From Flavobacterium saccharophilum (lineage in GTDB: Bacteria > Bacteroidota > Bacteroidia > Flavobacteriales > Flavobacteriaceae), in NCBI RefSeq assembly GCF_900142735.1, contig NZ_FRBY01000001.1, positions 186,001 to 250,000 on the forward strand: a stretch of 64,000 bases of DNA, read 5' to 3'. Of this stretch, positions 45,238 through 54,735 are shown one piece after another. A program made the position numbers and the translations under genes. Position 1 is the first letter of the stretch. Each line of letters opens with the position of its first letter. The notes under the pieces were generated by a model, which did no database searches, was not told the origin of the DNA, and saw only the letters and a program-made list of their open reading frames with translations.

Positions 45238-46458
45238 TTGAAAAAAGCATTCGTAATTATAATCGTTTTATTCTCAATATTTTCATGTAATAAAACCGAT
45301 GAGAAAGTTGAAACTAAAATCACTAAACCAAAAACTAAGAAAGTAGAATTTGGTTTTAATTACGCCGACTTTAATGTTGTTAATGATACAATATCAAAAG
45401 GAGATTCCTTTGGATCCATCATCCAAAATCAAAATATTGATGACAAACAAGTATTTAATATTGTCGAACAGGTAAAAGATTCTTTTAATGTTAGAACTAT
45501 TCGATACAACAAACCTTATACGCTTCTTCGAGCTAAAAATAAAACCAATAAATTACAAGTTTTTATTTATCAGCCCGATGCACTAACTTATTATGTAGTT
45601 GACTTAAGAGACAGTATTGCAAAAGCTTATAAAAAAATAAAACCGGTTACTTTTAAACGTAAAATAATAGGTGGTGTTTTAAAAAGTTCATTGTCTGAAA
45701 CTTTAGGAAACGCAAGTGTAGAAACAGCCCTCGCAAGCAGAATTACCAAAGTGTTTTCATGGTCAATTGACTTCTTCAAACTTAAAAAAGGAGATCGTTA
45801 CGGTTTAATTTTCACTGAACGATTTATCAACGGAAAAACGTATGATGGTGTTGAAGATCTTGAAGCTGCATTTTTTGAATATAAAGGAAAAATCGTTTAT
45901 GCTTTTCCTTTTGAAAAAGACACACTTTCAGGAAAAGTTGAATACTACGATGATCAGGGTAAAACATTGAAAAACTTCTTTCTAAAAACACCAATAAAAT
46001 TCAGTAGAATTACATCGCGATTTACAGCAAACAGATTCCACCCGGTACAACATACCTGGAAAGCACACAAAGGAACTGATTATGCTGCTCCAACCGGAAC
46101 ACCTATTTCAACAACGGCTGCCGGAGTTGTAGAAGCAACCGGATATACAGCCGGAAATGGAAACTTCGTAAAAGTAAAACACAACGGAACCTACTCTACT
46201 CAATATTTACACATGTCCCGAATTCTAGTTCGTCGTGGTCAACGTGTAACTCAGGGACAAACCATTGGATTAGTTGGAAGCACCGGACTAGCAACCGGAC
46301 CACACGTTTGTTATAGATTTTGGAAAAACGGAATTCAGGTTGATGCGCTTCGATTGAACTTACCAACCGGCGAATCTTTGACAGGAAATGACAAAAACCG
46401 TTTCATGAAACAAATGGAACCTTTGAAAAGAGAATTAGATAGTATTGGAAACTTGTAA
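45238..46458 (+). CDS. M23 family metallopeptidase, lipoprotein
   Basis: The 406-residue protein starts with TTG, since no ATG precedes the lipoprotein signal (KKAFVIIIVLFSIFSCNK). An OapA/LysM-like region precedes the LytM (M23) domain (about 270-385), with the first zinc site HKGTDYAAPTG. The usual HxH near GPHLH reads GPHVCYRFW, so one zinc ligand position is Cys. The enzyme should cut peptidoglycan cross-links in the periplasm. It is 21 bp after the dioxygenase gene. Confidence 0.88.
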   Translation: MKKAFVIIIVLFSIFSCNKTDEKVETKITKPKTKKVEFGFNYADFNVVNDTISKGDSFGSIIQNQNIDDKQVFNIVEQVKDSFNVRTIRYNKPYTLLRAKNKTNKLQVFIYQPDALTYYVVDLRDSIAKAYKKIKPVTFKRKIIGGVLKSSLSETLGNASVETALASRITKVFSWSIDFFKLKKGDRYGLIFTERFINGKTYDGVEDLEAAFFEYKGKIVYAFPFEKDTLSGKVEYYDDQGKTLKNFFLKTPIKFSRITSRFTANRFHPVQHTWKAHKGTDYAAPTGTPISTTAAGVVEATGYTAGNGNFVKVKHNGTYSTQYLHMSRILVRRGQRVTQGQTIGLVGSTGLATGPHVCYRFWKNGIQVDALRLNLPTGESLTGNDKNRFMKQMEPLKRELDSIGNL

Positions 46459-46479
46459 ATATCTGAAATATAAAGTCGA

Positions 46480-47100
46480 ATGAAAAATGCACGTCTTAAA
46501 GCAATTTACAATGAAACTTTTTCAGGTCTAAAACTATTTTACAGGGATACTGATTTACCAGATAATTTAATTTCAAATTATAAAGTAGGCCAAATAATTC
46601 AGGAAAAAGGCTTCACTGATATGTCGTCTATGGGCGGCGGACTTTCTGGCAATACCAGATATTTAATTGCCAGTGCCCATCCAAAAGATTTATCAAAATT
46701 CAATCCTGACTCTGCAAAAATTGGTCATTTTCTTTTAGATACTATTGCATATTTTAAAGTATTGGATATTCAGAAAATCGAAAACAAAACACAGATTTTC
46801 CTTTTAAACATTCCAGACAATTCAATTTCACTTTTTAAAAATTCATCTTCAAATCTGGAAGAAGAAATTATAGAAAAAGCACAGAAAAAATTTAAGGATA
46901 AAATTCATTCAACACTAATTGCAGAATTACAAACAGCTGATTGGAGAGAAAGAACAAAGTCTCCTCTTGGAATGAATGATGCTGGTGAATTATTTTTTGA
47001 TGATTCGAAAATTAAAGTCGAACAACCTAAAAGAATCGAAATTAATACCGAAAAAAAAACTATTGAAGTTAATAAAAAACCCTGGTGGAAGATTTGGTAG
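46480..47100 (+). CDS. Protein of unknown function
   Basis: The 206-residue protein has no signal peptide or membrane segment. It starts MKNARLKAIYNETFSGLKLFYRDT and ends with a basic tail KKPWWKIW. The stretch MGGGLSGNTRYLIASAHP looks conserved-type but I do not recognise a family. It follows the M23 gene by 21 bp, so it may be part of the same transcript. Confidence 0.75.
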   Translation: MKNARLKAIYNETFSGLKLFYRDTDLPDNLISNYKVGQIIQEKGFTDMSSMGGGLSGNTRYLIASAHPKDLSKFNPDSAKIGHFLLDTIAYFKVLDIQKIENKTQIFLLNIPDNSISLFKNSSSNLEEEIIEKAQKKFKDKIHSTLIAELQTADWRERTKSPLGMNDAGELFFDDSKIKVEQPKRIEINTEKKTIEVNKKPWWKIW

Positions 47101-47132
47101 AAAAAATTTCATTTAATAAATCGAATTACCAA

Positions 47133-47468
47133 ATGAAACGAACTTTATCCATAATTTCATCGATATTGCTACTCGGATGTTCCAATCCACATGCTTTTGT
47201 ATTAAATGATTCAGAGAAAAATAAATACTTTGTATTAGAAAAAATCAACTATGCATTTGAGAAAGACCAAATTGGCAATTCCCCTTTTATTGTAATAGAC
47301 GGAAATCCTTTTAATTACAATAAAAAACAAGATACAATTTTACTGCCTCTTAAAAAATCAGATATATTAAGCGTAGATTTTTTAAACAAAAATAGCAGTC
47401 GCATTATATATAATGAGAAAGAAAATGACGGCGCTATAATCATAACCACAAAAATTCAGAAACGATAA
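47133..47468 (+). CDS. Small lipoprotein of unknown function
   Basis: From the ATG at 47133 there are 111 residues with a lipoprotein signal (SIISSILLLGCSN, Cys 16); the frame to 47085 begins with GTG inside the previous gene. The rest is hydrophilic and ends NDGAIIITTKIQKR, a pattern seen in plug-like or carboxypeptidase-regulatory domains. No function can be assigned. Confidence 0.7.
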   Translation: MKRTLSIISSILLLGCSNPHAFVLNDSEKNKYFVLEKINYAFEKDQIGNSPFIVIDGNPFNYNKKQDTILLPLKKSDILSVDFLNKNSSRIIYNEKENDGAIIITTKIQKR

Positions 47469-47538
47469 TCTTATAAAACGTTTTCGTAACTAATTGTTAT
47501 ATAATTGTGAAGCTTAAAGCTTTTAAAAGTTATTTCAG

Positions 47539-47546
47539 TATTTTTG
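47539..47546 (+). promoter_or_regulatory. Candidate -7 element for pgi
   Basis: TATTTTTG, 46 nt upstream of the pgi ATG; no clear -33 element. Confidence 0.4.
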
Positions 47547-47592
47547 TGTTTTAAGAAACCACAAGTAACCACTTCTCAATTAAATACAAAAA

Positions 47593-49236
47593 ATGGCTTT
47601 AAACACAACAAACCCAACCGGGACTGAAGCGTGGAAAAATCTGCAAAACCACTATAATGCAATTCACGAAACTACGATACAAGAATTATTTCAACAAGAT
47701 AATACTCGTGTTGAAAAATTCAACTTACAATGGAATGATTTTTTAGTAGATTATTCTAAAAACAACATTAGTCAGGAAACTATTGCCCTTTTATTAGAAT
47801 TAGCAAATTCAATTGGATTAAAAGAGGCAATTTCTCAATATTTTGGTGGAGAAATCATCAACCAAACAGAAAACAGAGCCGTTTTACATACTGCATTACG
47901 TGCTCCGGAATCAGCAACAATTAAAGTTGATGGTGAGAATGTAATTCCGGAAGTTTATGAAGTAAAAAACAAAATCAAAAACTTTACAAACGAAGTAATT
48001 TCTGGAGAAAGAAAAGGTTTTACCGGAAAAGCCTTTACTGATATTGTTAATATCGGAATTGGAGGTTCAGATCTTGGTCCGGTAATGGCCGTTGAAGCTT
48101 TACAGTTTTACAAAAATCACCTGAATTTACATTTTGTTTCGAATGTAGACGGTGATCATGTAAATGAAGTAATCAAAAAACTAAACCCGGAAACGACCTT
48201 ATTTTTAATTGTTTCTAAAACTTTTACTACTCAGGAAACCTTATCGAATTCTGAAACCATCAAAGAATGGTTTTTGAAATCGGCTTCTCAGGAAGATATC
48301 GCGAAACATTTTGTGGCAGTTTCTACTAATATTCAAAAGGTAACCGAATTCGGAATTAATCCGGACAACGTTTTCCCGATGTGGGACTGGGTTGGAGGAC
48401 GATTTTCTCTTTGGAGCGCTGTTGGTTTAAGTATCGCTTTGGCCGTTGGTTTTGATAATTATAATGATTTATTAAAAGGTGCCAACGAAATGGATGAACA
48501 TTTCAAATCGGCTGAATTTGACGAAAACATTCCGGTAACCCTAGCATTATTAAGTGTTTGGTATAATAATTTCTTTGGTGCTGAGAGCGAAGCTTTGATC
48601 CCTTATACTCAATATCTACAAAAATTAGCTCCATACTTGCAACAGGCAACGATGGAAAGCAACGGAAAAAGTGTTGGGCGTGACGGAAAACCCGTAAACT
48701 ACCAAACCGGAACAATTATTTGGGGAGAGCCAGGGACAAATTCACAACATGCTTTCTTTCAATTAATTCATCAGGGAACAAAATTAATTCCGACAGATTT
48801 TATTGGATTCGTAAAACCTTTATATGGAAACGAAGATCACCACGACAAATTAATGTCAAACTTTTTTGCACAAACTGAAGCTTTAATGAACGGAAAAACT
48901 CCCGCACAAGTTCAGGCTGAATTTGACAAACAAGGACTTTCTGCAGAAAAAGCATCATACTTATTGCCTTTTAAAGTTTTCACTGGAAACAAACCAACGA
49001 ATACAATTTTGATTCAAAAATTAACGCCTAAATCTTTAGGATCCTTAATCGCATTATACGAACACAAGATTTTTGTTCAGGGTGTTATTTGGAACATTTT
49101 TAGTTTTGATCAATGGGGAGTTGAATTAGGAAAACAATTGGCCAATTCAATTTTAGACGAAATAAATTCAAAAACCGTAAAAAGTCATGATAGTTCGACA
49201 TCATTTTTGTTGAACCACTTTTTAAAGAACAAATAG
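47593..49236 (+). CDS. pgi: Glucose-6-phosphate isomerase
   Basis: The 547-residue protein is full length. It carries the two family signatures: [17 protein letters not shown] and [19 protein letters not shown], plus [12 protein letters not shown]. It interconverts glucose-6-phosphate and fructose-6-phosphate in the cytoplasm. It is a single gene with a terminator at 49267-49299. Confidence 0.97.
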   Translation: MALNTTNPTGTEAWKNLQNHYNAIHETTIQELFQQDNTRVEKFNLQWNDFLVDYSKNNISQETIALLLELANSIGLKEAISQYFGGEIINQTENRAVLHTALRAPESATIKVDGENVIPEVYEVKNKIKNFTNEVISGERKGFTGKAFTDIVNIGIGGSDLGPVMAVEALQFYKNHLNLHFVSNVDGDHVNEVIKKLNPETTLFLIVSKTFTTQETLSNSETIKEWFLKSASQEDIAKHFVAVSTNIQKVTEFGINPDNVFPMWDWVGGRFSLWSAVGLSIALAVGFDNYNDLLKGANEMDEHFKSAEFDENIPVTLALLSVWYNNFFGAESEALIPYTQYLQKLAPYLQQATMESNGKSVGRDGKPVNYQTGTIIWGEPGTNSQHAFFQLIHQGTKLIPTDFIGFVKPLYGNEDHHDKLMSNFFAQTEALMNGKTPAQVQAEFDKQGLSAEKASYLLPFKVFTGNKPTNTILIQKLTPKSLGSLIALYEHKIFVQGVIWNIFSFDQWGVELGKQLANSILDEINSKTVKSHDSSTSFLLNHFLKNK

Positions 49237-49266
49237 CATATTCTTACGAGTTTTCATAACAAACTG

Positions 49267-49299
49267 AAACGCCTTGATTTAACTAAAATTAAGGCGTTT
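49267..49299 (+). terminator. Intrinsic terminator of pgi
   Basis: AAACGCCTT (49267-49275) and AAGGCGTTT (49291-49299) with a following T run. Confidence 0.88.
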
Positions 49300-49523
49300 T
49301 TTCGTATAAATAAGCTACTTTCAAACCTTAAATCATTGATTATTGCAAGTTTAGACCTACAGCACTGTTCGAATAATTATGATTTTAACAAAAAACAAGT
49401 GCTTAAATTCAAAAAAACATTGTTTAAATTAACAAAAAAAGAAAAAATCATTTTAATGCGCAACACAATAGATAAAACTGACTTTTCTTAACATTTTGAT
49501 AACACTATCTGAGTTATTTGTTA

Positions 49524-49531
49524 TAATTTTG
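49524..49531 (+). promoter_or_regulatory. Candidate promoter -7 of the TonB receptor gene
   Basis: TAATTTTG, 25 nt after TTTTG at 49494-49498, slightly longer than the usual gap. The ATG is 25 nt downstream. Confidence 0.45.
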
Positions 49532-49556
49532 CCAAAAACAATAAACTAAATAACAA

Positions 49557-52301
49557 ATGAAGACAATGAAAAATTGGTTACTTACTGGACTGTTGTTCAT
49601 GATAGTTTCGACCGCATTTTCTCAGGGAAAAATTACTGGTACAATTACCGACGGTACAGGTTCTTTGCCGGGAGCTAACGTAGTGATTAAAGGCTCTACA
49701 ACAGCTACTTCTACAGATTTTGACGGTAAATTCACACTTAACACAACAAGCAGTGCGGGAGAAATCGTTATTTCTTTTTTAGGTTATCAAAACCAAACTG
49801 TAAAATTTTCAGTATCTAATGGAGCTACTACTAATTTAGGTACCATCGTTTTAGCTTCTAATTCAAACGAACTAAGCGAAATTGTAGTAAAAAGTACTAC
49901 AGTAGATATTGCAAAAGACAGAAAAACACCTGTTGCAGTTTCTACAATTAAAGCTTCTGAAATTCAGGAAAAACTAGGAAACCAAGAACTTCCTGAAATC
50001 TTAAAAAGCACACCTTCAGTTTATGTTAGTAAATCTGGTGGTGGTTATGGAGATTCAAGAATCACTATCCGTGGATTTAGCCAAAATAACATTGCCGTAA
50101 TGGTTAATGGTATGCCGGTTAACGATATGGAAAATGGATCTGTTTACTGGAGTAACTGGTCTGGTTTATCAGATGTTACATCTGCAATTCAAGTACAAAG
50201 AGGTTTAGGATCTTCAAAATTGGCAATTGCTTCTGTTGGAGGAACTATGAACTACATTACTAAAGCATCAGATTTAAAACAAGGAGGTACAGTAGGAACT
50301 TCTTTCGGTAATGATAATTTCTTCAAATCAAATGTTGCTTACAACACAGGAAAATTAGACAACGGATTTTCTGCATCTGTATTGTATAGCCACACTCAAG
50401 GTGATGGTTATGTAGACGCGACAAAATTTAATGGAGACAACTACTATATTGGTCTTGGTTACGCTACAAAAAACAACAAGCACGATTTTCAGCTTACTAT
50501 AACTGGTGCTCCACAATGGCACGATCAAAGATCAACGTTCATCACGATCGCACAGTATCAAAAATACGGAACAGAATCTGATCCAAATATCAAATATAAC
50601 TCTGACTGGGGGTATAAAGATGGAAAAGAATTTAACATGGTAAGAAATTACTATCACAAGCCAGTTATTTCATTAAACTATGATTTCCAGATTAATGAAA
50701 CTTCAAAATTATCTACCGTAGGTTACGTTTCTTTCGGACGTGGAGGAGGTTCTAGAGGAGCTGGTTTTATTAAAGGCTTAAATTATGTTAATAATGCTTT
50801 TAGAACTGCAGATGGTTTAGTTGATTATGACAAAATTGTTGCTTACAACTCAGGTCAGACAGTAGATATTAATGGAACTGCTTCTACTCGTACAACTACT
50901 GGTACAAGTGGTCAATACCAAAATACTGCACTTACTGGAAACAATACAACAAATGGTATTTCTCAAATTTCATCAGTTAACTCACACAACTGGTATGGAG
51001 CAATTGTTAACTTCAACAAAAAATTCACCGATAACTTAACTTGGGATGTTGGTGTTGATGTTAGAGGCTACAAAGGTATCCACTACCAAAACGTAAATAA
51101 CTTATTAGGAGGAGATGCTTTCGCTGACAACTATGATGTAAATAACCCTAATAGAGTGCTAACTAATACATACTCTACATACCCAGCTTGGAACGTTTTC
51201 AAAAGCACGGATAATGAAGAAAAGATCAACTTCTATAATGATGGAGATGTAAGATGGTATGGTGGATTTACTCAATTAGAATACTCTAATGACAACTTAA
51301 CTGTTTTTGTACAAGGAGCTATTTCTCAACAAGGATTCAAAAGAGTTGATTATTTCAAATATTTAGCTTCAAATCCATTATCAAGCACAGATTACGAAAA
51401 CATTCTTGGTGGTAACGTAAAAGGTGGAGCTAACTATAACATTAATGAAAACCACAATGTTTACTTTAATACAGGTTACTACTCAAAACAACCATTCTTT
51501 AACGCTGTTTACCCAAACAACGCTTCTTTAGTAAATGGTAACTTAACTAACGAAAAAATCTTTGGTTTAGAAGCTGGTTACGGTTTCCGTTCTAGAATCT
51601 TTACTGCTAACGTAAACGTTTACCGTACATCTTGGAAAGACAGATACCAAAGATCTAACGATAATGACACAACTAACCCAGGAGGTTATTATGACTTCTC
51701 AGGAATTACAGAAATCCACTCAGGTTTAGAGTTTGACGGTAGAGCAAGAGTTACAGATAAACTTAACATTACTGGAATGTTCTCTATTGGAGACTGGAAA
51801 TACGAAGGAACAAGTACAAGTAACCGTTACGATTCTGCAAACAACCCTATTGGTGGAGGAACAACTACTATTCTTTATCTTGATGGTGTAAAAGTTGGTG
51901 ATGCTGCTCAATTAACTGCTGCTTTAGGAGCTACTTACGAAATACTGCCTCGTTTTAGTGTAGATGCAAATTACAACTATACTGAAAAACTATATGCTGC
52001 AATTTCTCCAGGAAACTTCACAAAAGAAGACAACAGAGGATCATTAGAATTACCTGCTTTTGGTTTAGTTGACGCTGGTTTATCATACAAATTGTTAGTT
52101 GGAAAAACTAAAAGCAATTCAGTTGGTTTCAGATTAAACGTAAACAACGTATTTGATTATACTTACATCGCAGAAGCGAAAACAAACATATTCGCAGCTG
52201 ACGTGCCAACTGTATCAACATACAAAGGTATCGCTACTACAAATCAGGTATACTTTGGATTTGGTAGAACTTGGAACTTTGGACTACGTTACGATTTCTA
52301 A
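49557..52301 (+). CDS. TonB-dependent receptor with carboxypeptidase-like regulatory domain
   Basis: The 914-residue protein has a signal peptide (cleaved near FSQ-G), an N-terminal carboxypeptidase-regulatory-like domain (about 25-100: GKITGTITDGTGSLPGANVVIKG), the plug (about 120-240: KSTPSVYVSKSGGG, ITIRGFSQNNIAVMVNGMPVND) and a C-terminal barrel ending LRYDF. It transports an unknown ligand through the outer membrane with TonB energy. No SusD gene is adjacent, so a glycan role is not implied; iron or another metabolite is possible. No Fur-like box was seen. Confidence 0.92.
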   Translation: MKTMKNWLLTGLLFMIVSTAFSQGKITGTITDGTGSLPGANVVIKGSTTATSTDFDGKFTLNTTSSAGEIVISFLGYQNQTVKFSVSNGATTNLGTIVLASNSNELSEIVVKSTTVDIAKDRKTPVAVSTIKASEIQEKLGNQELPEILKSTPSVYVSKSGGGYGDSRITIRGFSQNNIAVMVNGMPVNDMENGSVYWSNWSGLSDVTSAIQVQRGLGSSKLAIASVGGTMNYITKASDLKQGGTVGTSFGNDNFFKSNVAYNTGKLDNGFSASVLYSHTQGDGYVDATKFNGDNYYIGLGYATKNNKHDFQLTITGAPQWHDQRSTFITIAQYQKYGTESDPNIKYNSDWGYKDGKEFNMVRNYYHKPVISLNYDFQINETSKLSTVGYVSFGRGGGSRGAGFIKGLNYVNNAFRTADGLVDYDKIVAYNSGQTVDINGTASTRTTTGTSGQYQNTALTGNNTTNGISQISSVNSHNWYGAIVNFNKKFTDNLTWDVGVDVRGYKGIHYQNVNNLLGGDAFADNYDVNNPNRVLTNTYSTYPAWNVFKSTDNEEKINFYNDGDVRWYGGFTQLEYSNDNLTVFVQGAISQQGFKRVDYFKYLASNPLSSTDYENILGGNVKGGANYNINENHNVYFNTGYYSKQPFFNAVYPNNASLVNGNLTNEKIFGLEAGYGFRSRIFTANVNVYRTSWKDRYQRSNDNDTTNPGGYYDFSGITEIHSGLEFDGRARVTDKLNITGMFSIGDWKYEGTSTSNRYDSANNPIGGGTTTILYLDGVKVGDAAQLTAALGATYEILPRFSVDANYNYTEKLYAAISPGNFTKEDNRGSLELPAFGLVDAGLSYKLLVGKTKSNSVGFRLNVNNVFDYTYIAEAKTNIFAADVPTVSTYKGIATTNQVYFGFGRTWNFGLRYDF

Positions 52302-52327
52302 TATTTAGAATCTAAATAAATATCATA

Positions 52328-52359
52328 AACGGCATCGACTTTTAAGTTTGATGCCGTTT
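52328..52359 (+). terminator. Intrinsic terminator of the TonB receptor gene
   Basis: AAACGGCATC (52328-52337) pairs with GATGCCGTTT (52350-52359), followed by a T run. Confidence 0.88.
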
Positions 52360-52377
52360 TTTTATAGCCTTTTTTGT

Positions 52378-52385
52378 TATATTTG
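52378..52385 (+). promoter_or_regulatory. Candidate -7 element for the small membrane protein gene
   Basis: TATATTTG, 22 nt before the ATG at 52408. It favours that start over the longer frame from 52348, which would begin inside the terminator. Confidence 0.45.
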
Positions 52386-52407
52386 TTTTGAACAAAAAAA
52401 CTGTTTT

Positions 52408-52830
52408 ATGTATTATTTTCTACAAAAATTCCATTCTGGATGGGCTTATCTGGCATTATTACTTTTATTAATTGCCGTTGTAAATGCCATTATCGGATTA
52501 ACTTCTAAAAAAGATTTTACAGCCAAAGACCGCAAGATTGCCTTATTTGCCTTAATTGGAGCACACACGCAATTGTTGATTGGTTTAATTCTTTATTTTG
52601 TATCTCCGCTTGGAAAAGCAGCTTTTGGAGAAATGTCTAATGCTGAACTTCGATTAACTTCATTAGAACACCCTTTAATTAACATCATAGCCATTATCCT
52701 AATTACTATTGGATGGTCTAAACATAAAAAACTAATTAATAGCGAAGCTAAATTTAAAACGTTTGCTATTTTTTACGGATTAGGATTATTACTTATATTA
52801 AGTAGAATCCCGTGGAACCTATGGTTCTAA
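52408..52830 (+). CDS. Four-helix membrane protein of unknown function
   Basis: The 140-residue protein has four predicted membrane segments (about 10-30, 45-65, 85-105, 115-135). It begins MYYFLQKFHSGWAYLALLLLL. Histidines at 9, 51 and 85 lie near membrane faces, which may explain why some relatives are labelled cytochrome b; heme binding is not shown. It has its own promoter and terminator. Confidence 0.8.
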   Translation: MYYFLQKFHSGWAYLALLLLLIAVVNAIIGLTSKKDFTAKDRKIALFALIGAHTQLLIGLILYFVSPLGKAAFGEMSNAELRLTSLEHPLINIIAIILITIGWSKHKKLINSEAKFKTFAIFYGLGLLLILSRIPWNLWF

Positions 52831-52839
52831 AAACCAATT

Positions 52840-52861
52840 AAAGCCCTTAAAACAGGGCTTT
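52840..52861 (+). terminator. Intrinsic terminator
   Basis: AAAGCCCT (52840-52847) and AGGGCTTT (52854-52861), then a T run. Confidence 0.85.
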
Positions 52862-52916
52862 TTTTATCTCGGCATATTATTTGTACAAACTCCCCAAGTC
52901 TGAAAAAGAATAACCC

Positions 52917-53405
52917 ATGAGAATTAAAAAAAACATTTTACTCAGCGCATTTACTATAACTTTTTTAAGTTGTGTAACGTACGTAATGAGTCAACAAGTC
53001 AGGTCAACAGAACCTAAAATTACGCAGGACACTATTAAAAACAACAAAACAGGCCTAATCTTACCTATCGATTCTGTTTTTACAGACAATGGTTTAAAAT
53101 TAAAACCATACAAAAAAAATGCACATGCTTCCTATTATGCCGATAAATTTACAGGCAGAAAAACTGCAGACGGAAGCAGATTTGACAACAATAAATACAC
53201 TGCAGCGCACAAAAAACTTCCTTTTGGAACAAGAATAAAAGTAACAAATGAAGCCAATGGGAAATTTGTAATCGTTAAAATTACTGATAGAGGCCCATTT
53301 GTTAAAACCCGTGAATTAGACCTTTCAAAAAGAGCTTTTATGGACATTACCCGAAGCAAAGGTGCCGGTGCAATGAAAGTCACTATTGAGACTATAGTAG
53401 AATAA
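52917..53405 (+). CDS. RlpA-like septal ring lytic transglycosylase
   Basis: The 162-residue protein has an N-terminal signal or lipoprotein-like segment (FLSCVTYVMSQQ) and a double-psi beta-barrel domain (about 65-160) with ASYYADKFTGRKTADGSRFD, LPFGTRIKVTN and catalytic-type ITDRGPF. RlpA cuts glycan strands lacking stem peptides in some bacteria. It lacks the C-terminal SPOR domain of E. coli RlpA. Activity is inferred from the family. Confidence 0.88.
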   Translation: MRIKKNILLSAFTITFLSCVTYVMSQQVRSTEPKITQDTIKNNKTGLILPIDSVFTDNGLKLKPYKKNAHASYYADKFTGRKTADGSRFDNNKYTAAHKKLPFGTRIKVTNEANGKFVIVKITDRGPFVKTRELDLSKRAFMDITRSKGAGAMKVTIETIVE

Positions 53406-53408
53406 ATA

Positions 53409-53429
53409 AATCCCGCCTTGAGCGGGATT
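53409..53429. terminator. Bidirectional terminator
   Basis: AATCCCGC (53409-53416) and GCGGGATT (53422-53429) around a 5-nt loop, between convergent genes. Confidence 0.85.
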
Positions 53430-53434
53430 CCTTT

Positions 53435-53890
53435 TTATACAAACTTTCTAATACTCATTACAATTCCGGTGTGAATTCCTTCGTGATAATTATTGAACTC
53501 TAAAGCTCCGTCAATATTCCTTAACGTGTAACCCATACTTGTAGTATATTCTGTGTAGTTTTGAAAAATGCCATCGGCAAAATCTTTCTGCACCTGATCT
53601 AAAGTTGAGGAAAGCAAAGCTCTGACTTCATCTACTTCTGCCTGCGAGACATCTCCTTCCGGCTTGGTTCCTTTTTTGTATTTGTTTATAAATTCTTCAG
53701 AAACCTTCATTGGCAAACCTGATAATTTATAGACTAAAACTTGCTGCGTAGATACACAATGTGCAATATTCCAAATCAAATTATTGCTAAATCCCGCCGG
53801 GATTTTGTTTAACTGTTCTAGTGAATGGCCGTCTAAAATCTTCAATAGAATTTCTCTAATGGTTTTTTGTACTTCAAAAACTGAATTCAT
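53435..53890 (-). CDS. DinB family protein
   Basis: The 151-residue four-helix protein of the DinB/YfiT type has the three metal-binding His positions expected in NIAHCVS, and NYHEGIHTGIVMSI. Members are metal-dependent and some act in thiol transfer, but the role here is unknown. It is a single gene, convergent with the RlpA-like gene. Confidence 0.88.
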   Translation of the reverse strand: MNSVFEVQKTIREILLKILDGHSLEQLNKIPAGFSNNLIWNIAHCVSTQQVLVYKLSGLPMKVSEEFINKYKKGTKPEGDVSQAEVDEVRALLSSTLDQVQKDFADGIFQNYTEYTTSMGYTLRNIDGALEFNNYHEGIHTGIVMSIRKFV

Positions 53891-53966
53891 AGTTGTAATT
53901 TTTTTCTAAAATTAGGCATTTTTCAGTTTCAAATGAATTTTCTTTGTAGTCACTAAATTTAAAATC

Positions 53967-54320
53967 ATGAACAAAATATATTACTTAGCTTCTTGTGACA
54001 CCTGTAGAAAAATCATTAAAGGCTTACCGGCGAATCATAACCTGGAGTTTCATGACATCAGACAAAATCCGATTACCGAAGCGGAATTGGAAGAAATGCA
54101 TAAACTTGCTGGCAGTTACGAAGCGTTATTCAGTAAAAAAGCACAGTTGTATAAATCTATGGATTTGAAAAACAAATCGTTGACTGAGGCCGATTTTAAA
54201 AAATACATTCTGGAACATTATACTTTCCTGAGCCGTCCGGTTTTTATTATTGATGGTAAAATTTATATCGGCAACAGCCAGCCTGTTACTTTGCAAGCTA
54301 TGAAAGCTTTGGAAAAATAA
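53967..54320 (+). CDS. ArsC/Spx-like thioredoxin-fold protein
   Basis: The 117-residue protein has an N-terminal CxxC (SCDTCRK, residues 9-15) and SRPVFIIDGKIYIGN, which match the ArsC/Spx/YffB family. The CxxC form and the lack of neighbouring ars genes make an arsenate reductase role uncertain; a redox or Spx-like role is equally possible. Confidence 0.85.
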   Translation: MNKIYYLASCDTCRKIIKGLPANHNLEFHDIRQNPITEAELEEMHKLAGSYEALFSKKAQLYKSMDLKNKSLTEADFKKYILEHYTFLSRPVFIIDGKIYIGNSQPVTLQAMKALEK

Positions 54321-54344
54321 TACCTGACAGTTCTTAAAGAAACG

Positions 54345-54490
54345 GTACGCGCGTTAGGGATTACTTCACTCCACTTTTATTTTATTTTAGTGTTCAGTGA
54401 ACTTCGTTTGCAGCGGAAATCCTTTTTTTGAGCTTTTTCTGCTCAAAAAAAGATTGGAGCGGATAGCCCGGCCCGGAGGGAACGCCCAAA
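54345..54490. repeat. Probable dispersed element with an 11-bp hairpin
   Basis: The stretch begins near ACGCGCGTTAGGGATTAC and ends near CCCGGAGGGAACGCCC, with GC well above its surroundings. The centre is a perfect hairpin TTTTTTTGAGC (54423-54433) / GCTCAAAAAAA (54441-54451), flanked by AGCGGAAATCC and AGCGGATAGCC. I recall very similar sequences between genes in other Flavobacterium genomes, but only one copy is in this window. Confidence 0.55.
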
Positions 54491-54511
54491 AACTAAATCT
54501 TACTCTAAAAG

Positions 54512-54639
54512 TTAACCACAAATTACTCAAATTTTCACAAATTATAATTTATAATAAATTGAATTAGACAAATTCTTTTTCAAATAATTTGCGAAGTTTA
54601 AACGTTTCAAATCTGTGAAAATTTGTGAAATTTGCGGTA
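54512..54639. repeat. CACAAATT-word inverted repeat
   Basis: Arms about 54512-54543 and 54610-54639 are imperfect inverted repeats (core AAATTTTCACA) with a loop of about 65 nt. Related words (CACAAATTCCACGAATT) occur at 57309-57340. Confidence 0.7.
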
Positions 54640-54708
54640 AAAAAAACATAAACCCTTTCTCCTGTTCACAGATTACCATTTTACCACTCAACACAGCAAA
54701 CTTTTAAT

Positions 54709-54716
54709 TATCTTTG
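54709..54716 (+). promoter_or_regulatory. Candidate -7 element for the yicC-like gene
   Basis: TATCTTTG, 19 nt before the ATG at 54736. Confidence 0.45.
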
Positions 54717-54735
54717 CGCCTTTATACTCAATTAT

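Larger units (their letters stand above)
49237..49556. other. 320-bp spacer between pgi and the TonB receptor gene
   Basis: It contains the pgi terminator and, near its end, a -7 element. The rest is AT-rich; I see no ORF or repeat of note. Confidence 0.6.
54321..54735. other. 415-bp spacer with a GC-richer hairpin element and an inverted repeat
   Basis: No ORF is convincing. It holds the hairpin element at 54345-54490, the CACAAATT inverted repeat at 54512-54639 and a -7 element for yicC (54709-54716). Confidence 0.7.

Noticed and set aside
49237..49556. Fur-type operator before the TonB receptor gene
   Set aside because: AT-rich sequence offers only poor partial matches, so no iron link can be claimed.
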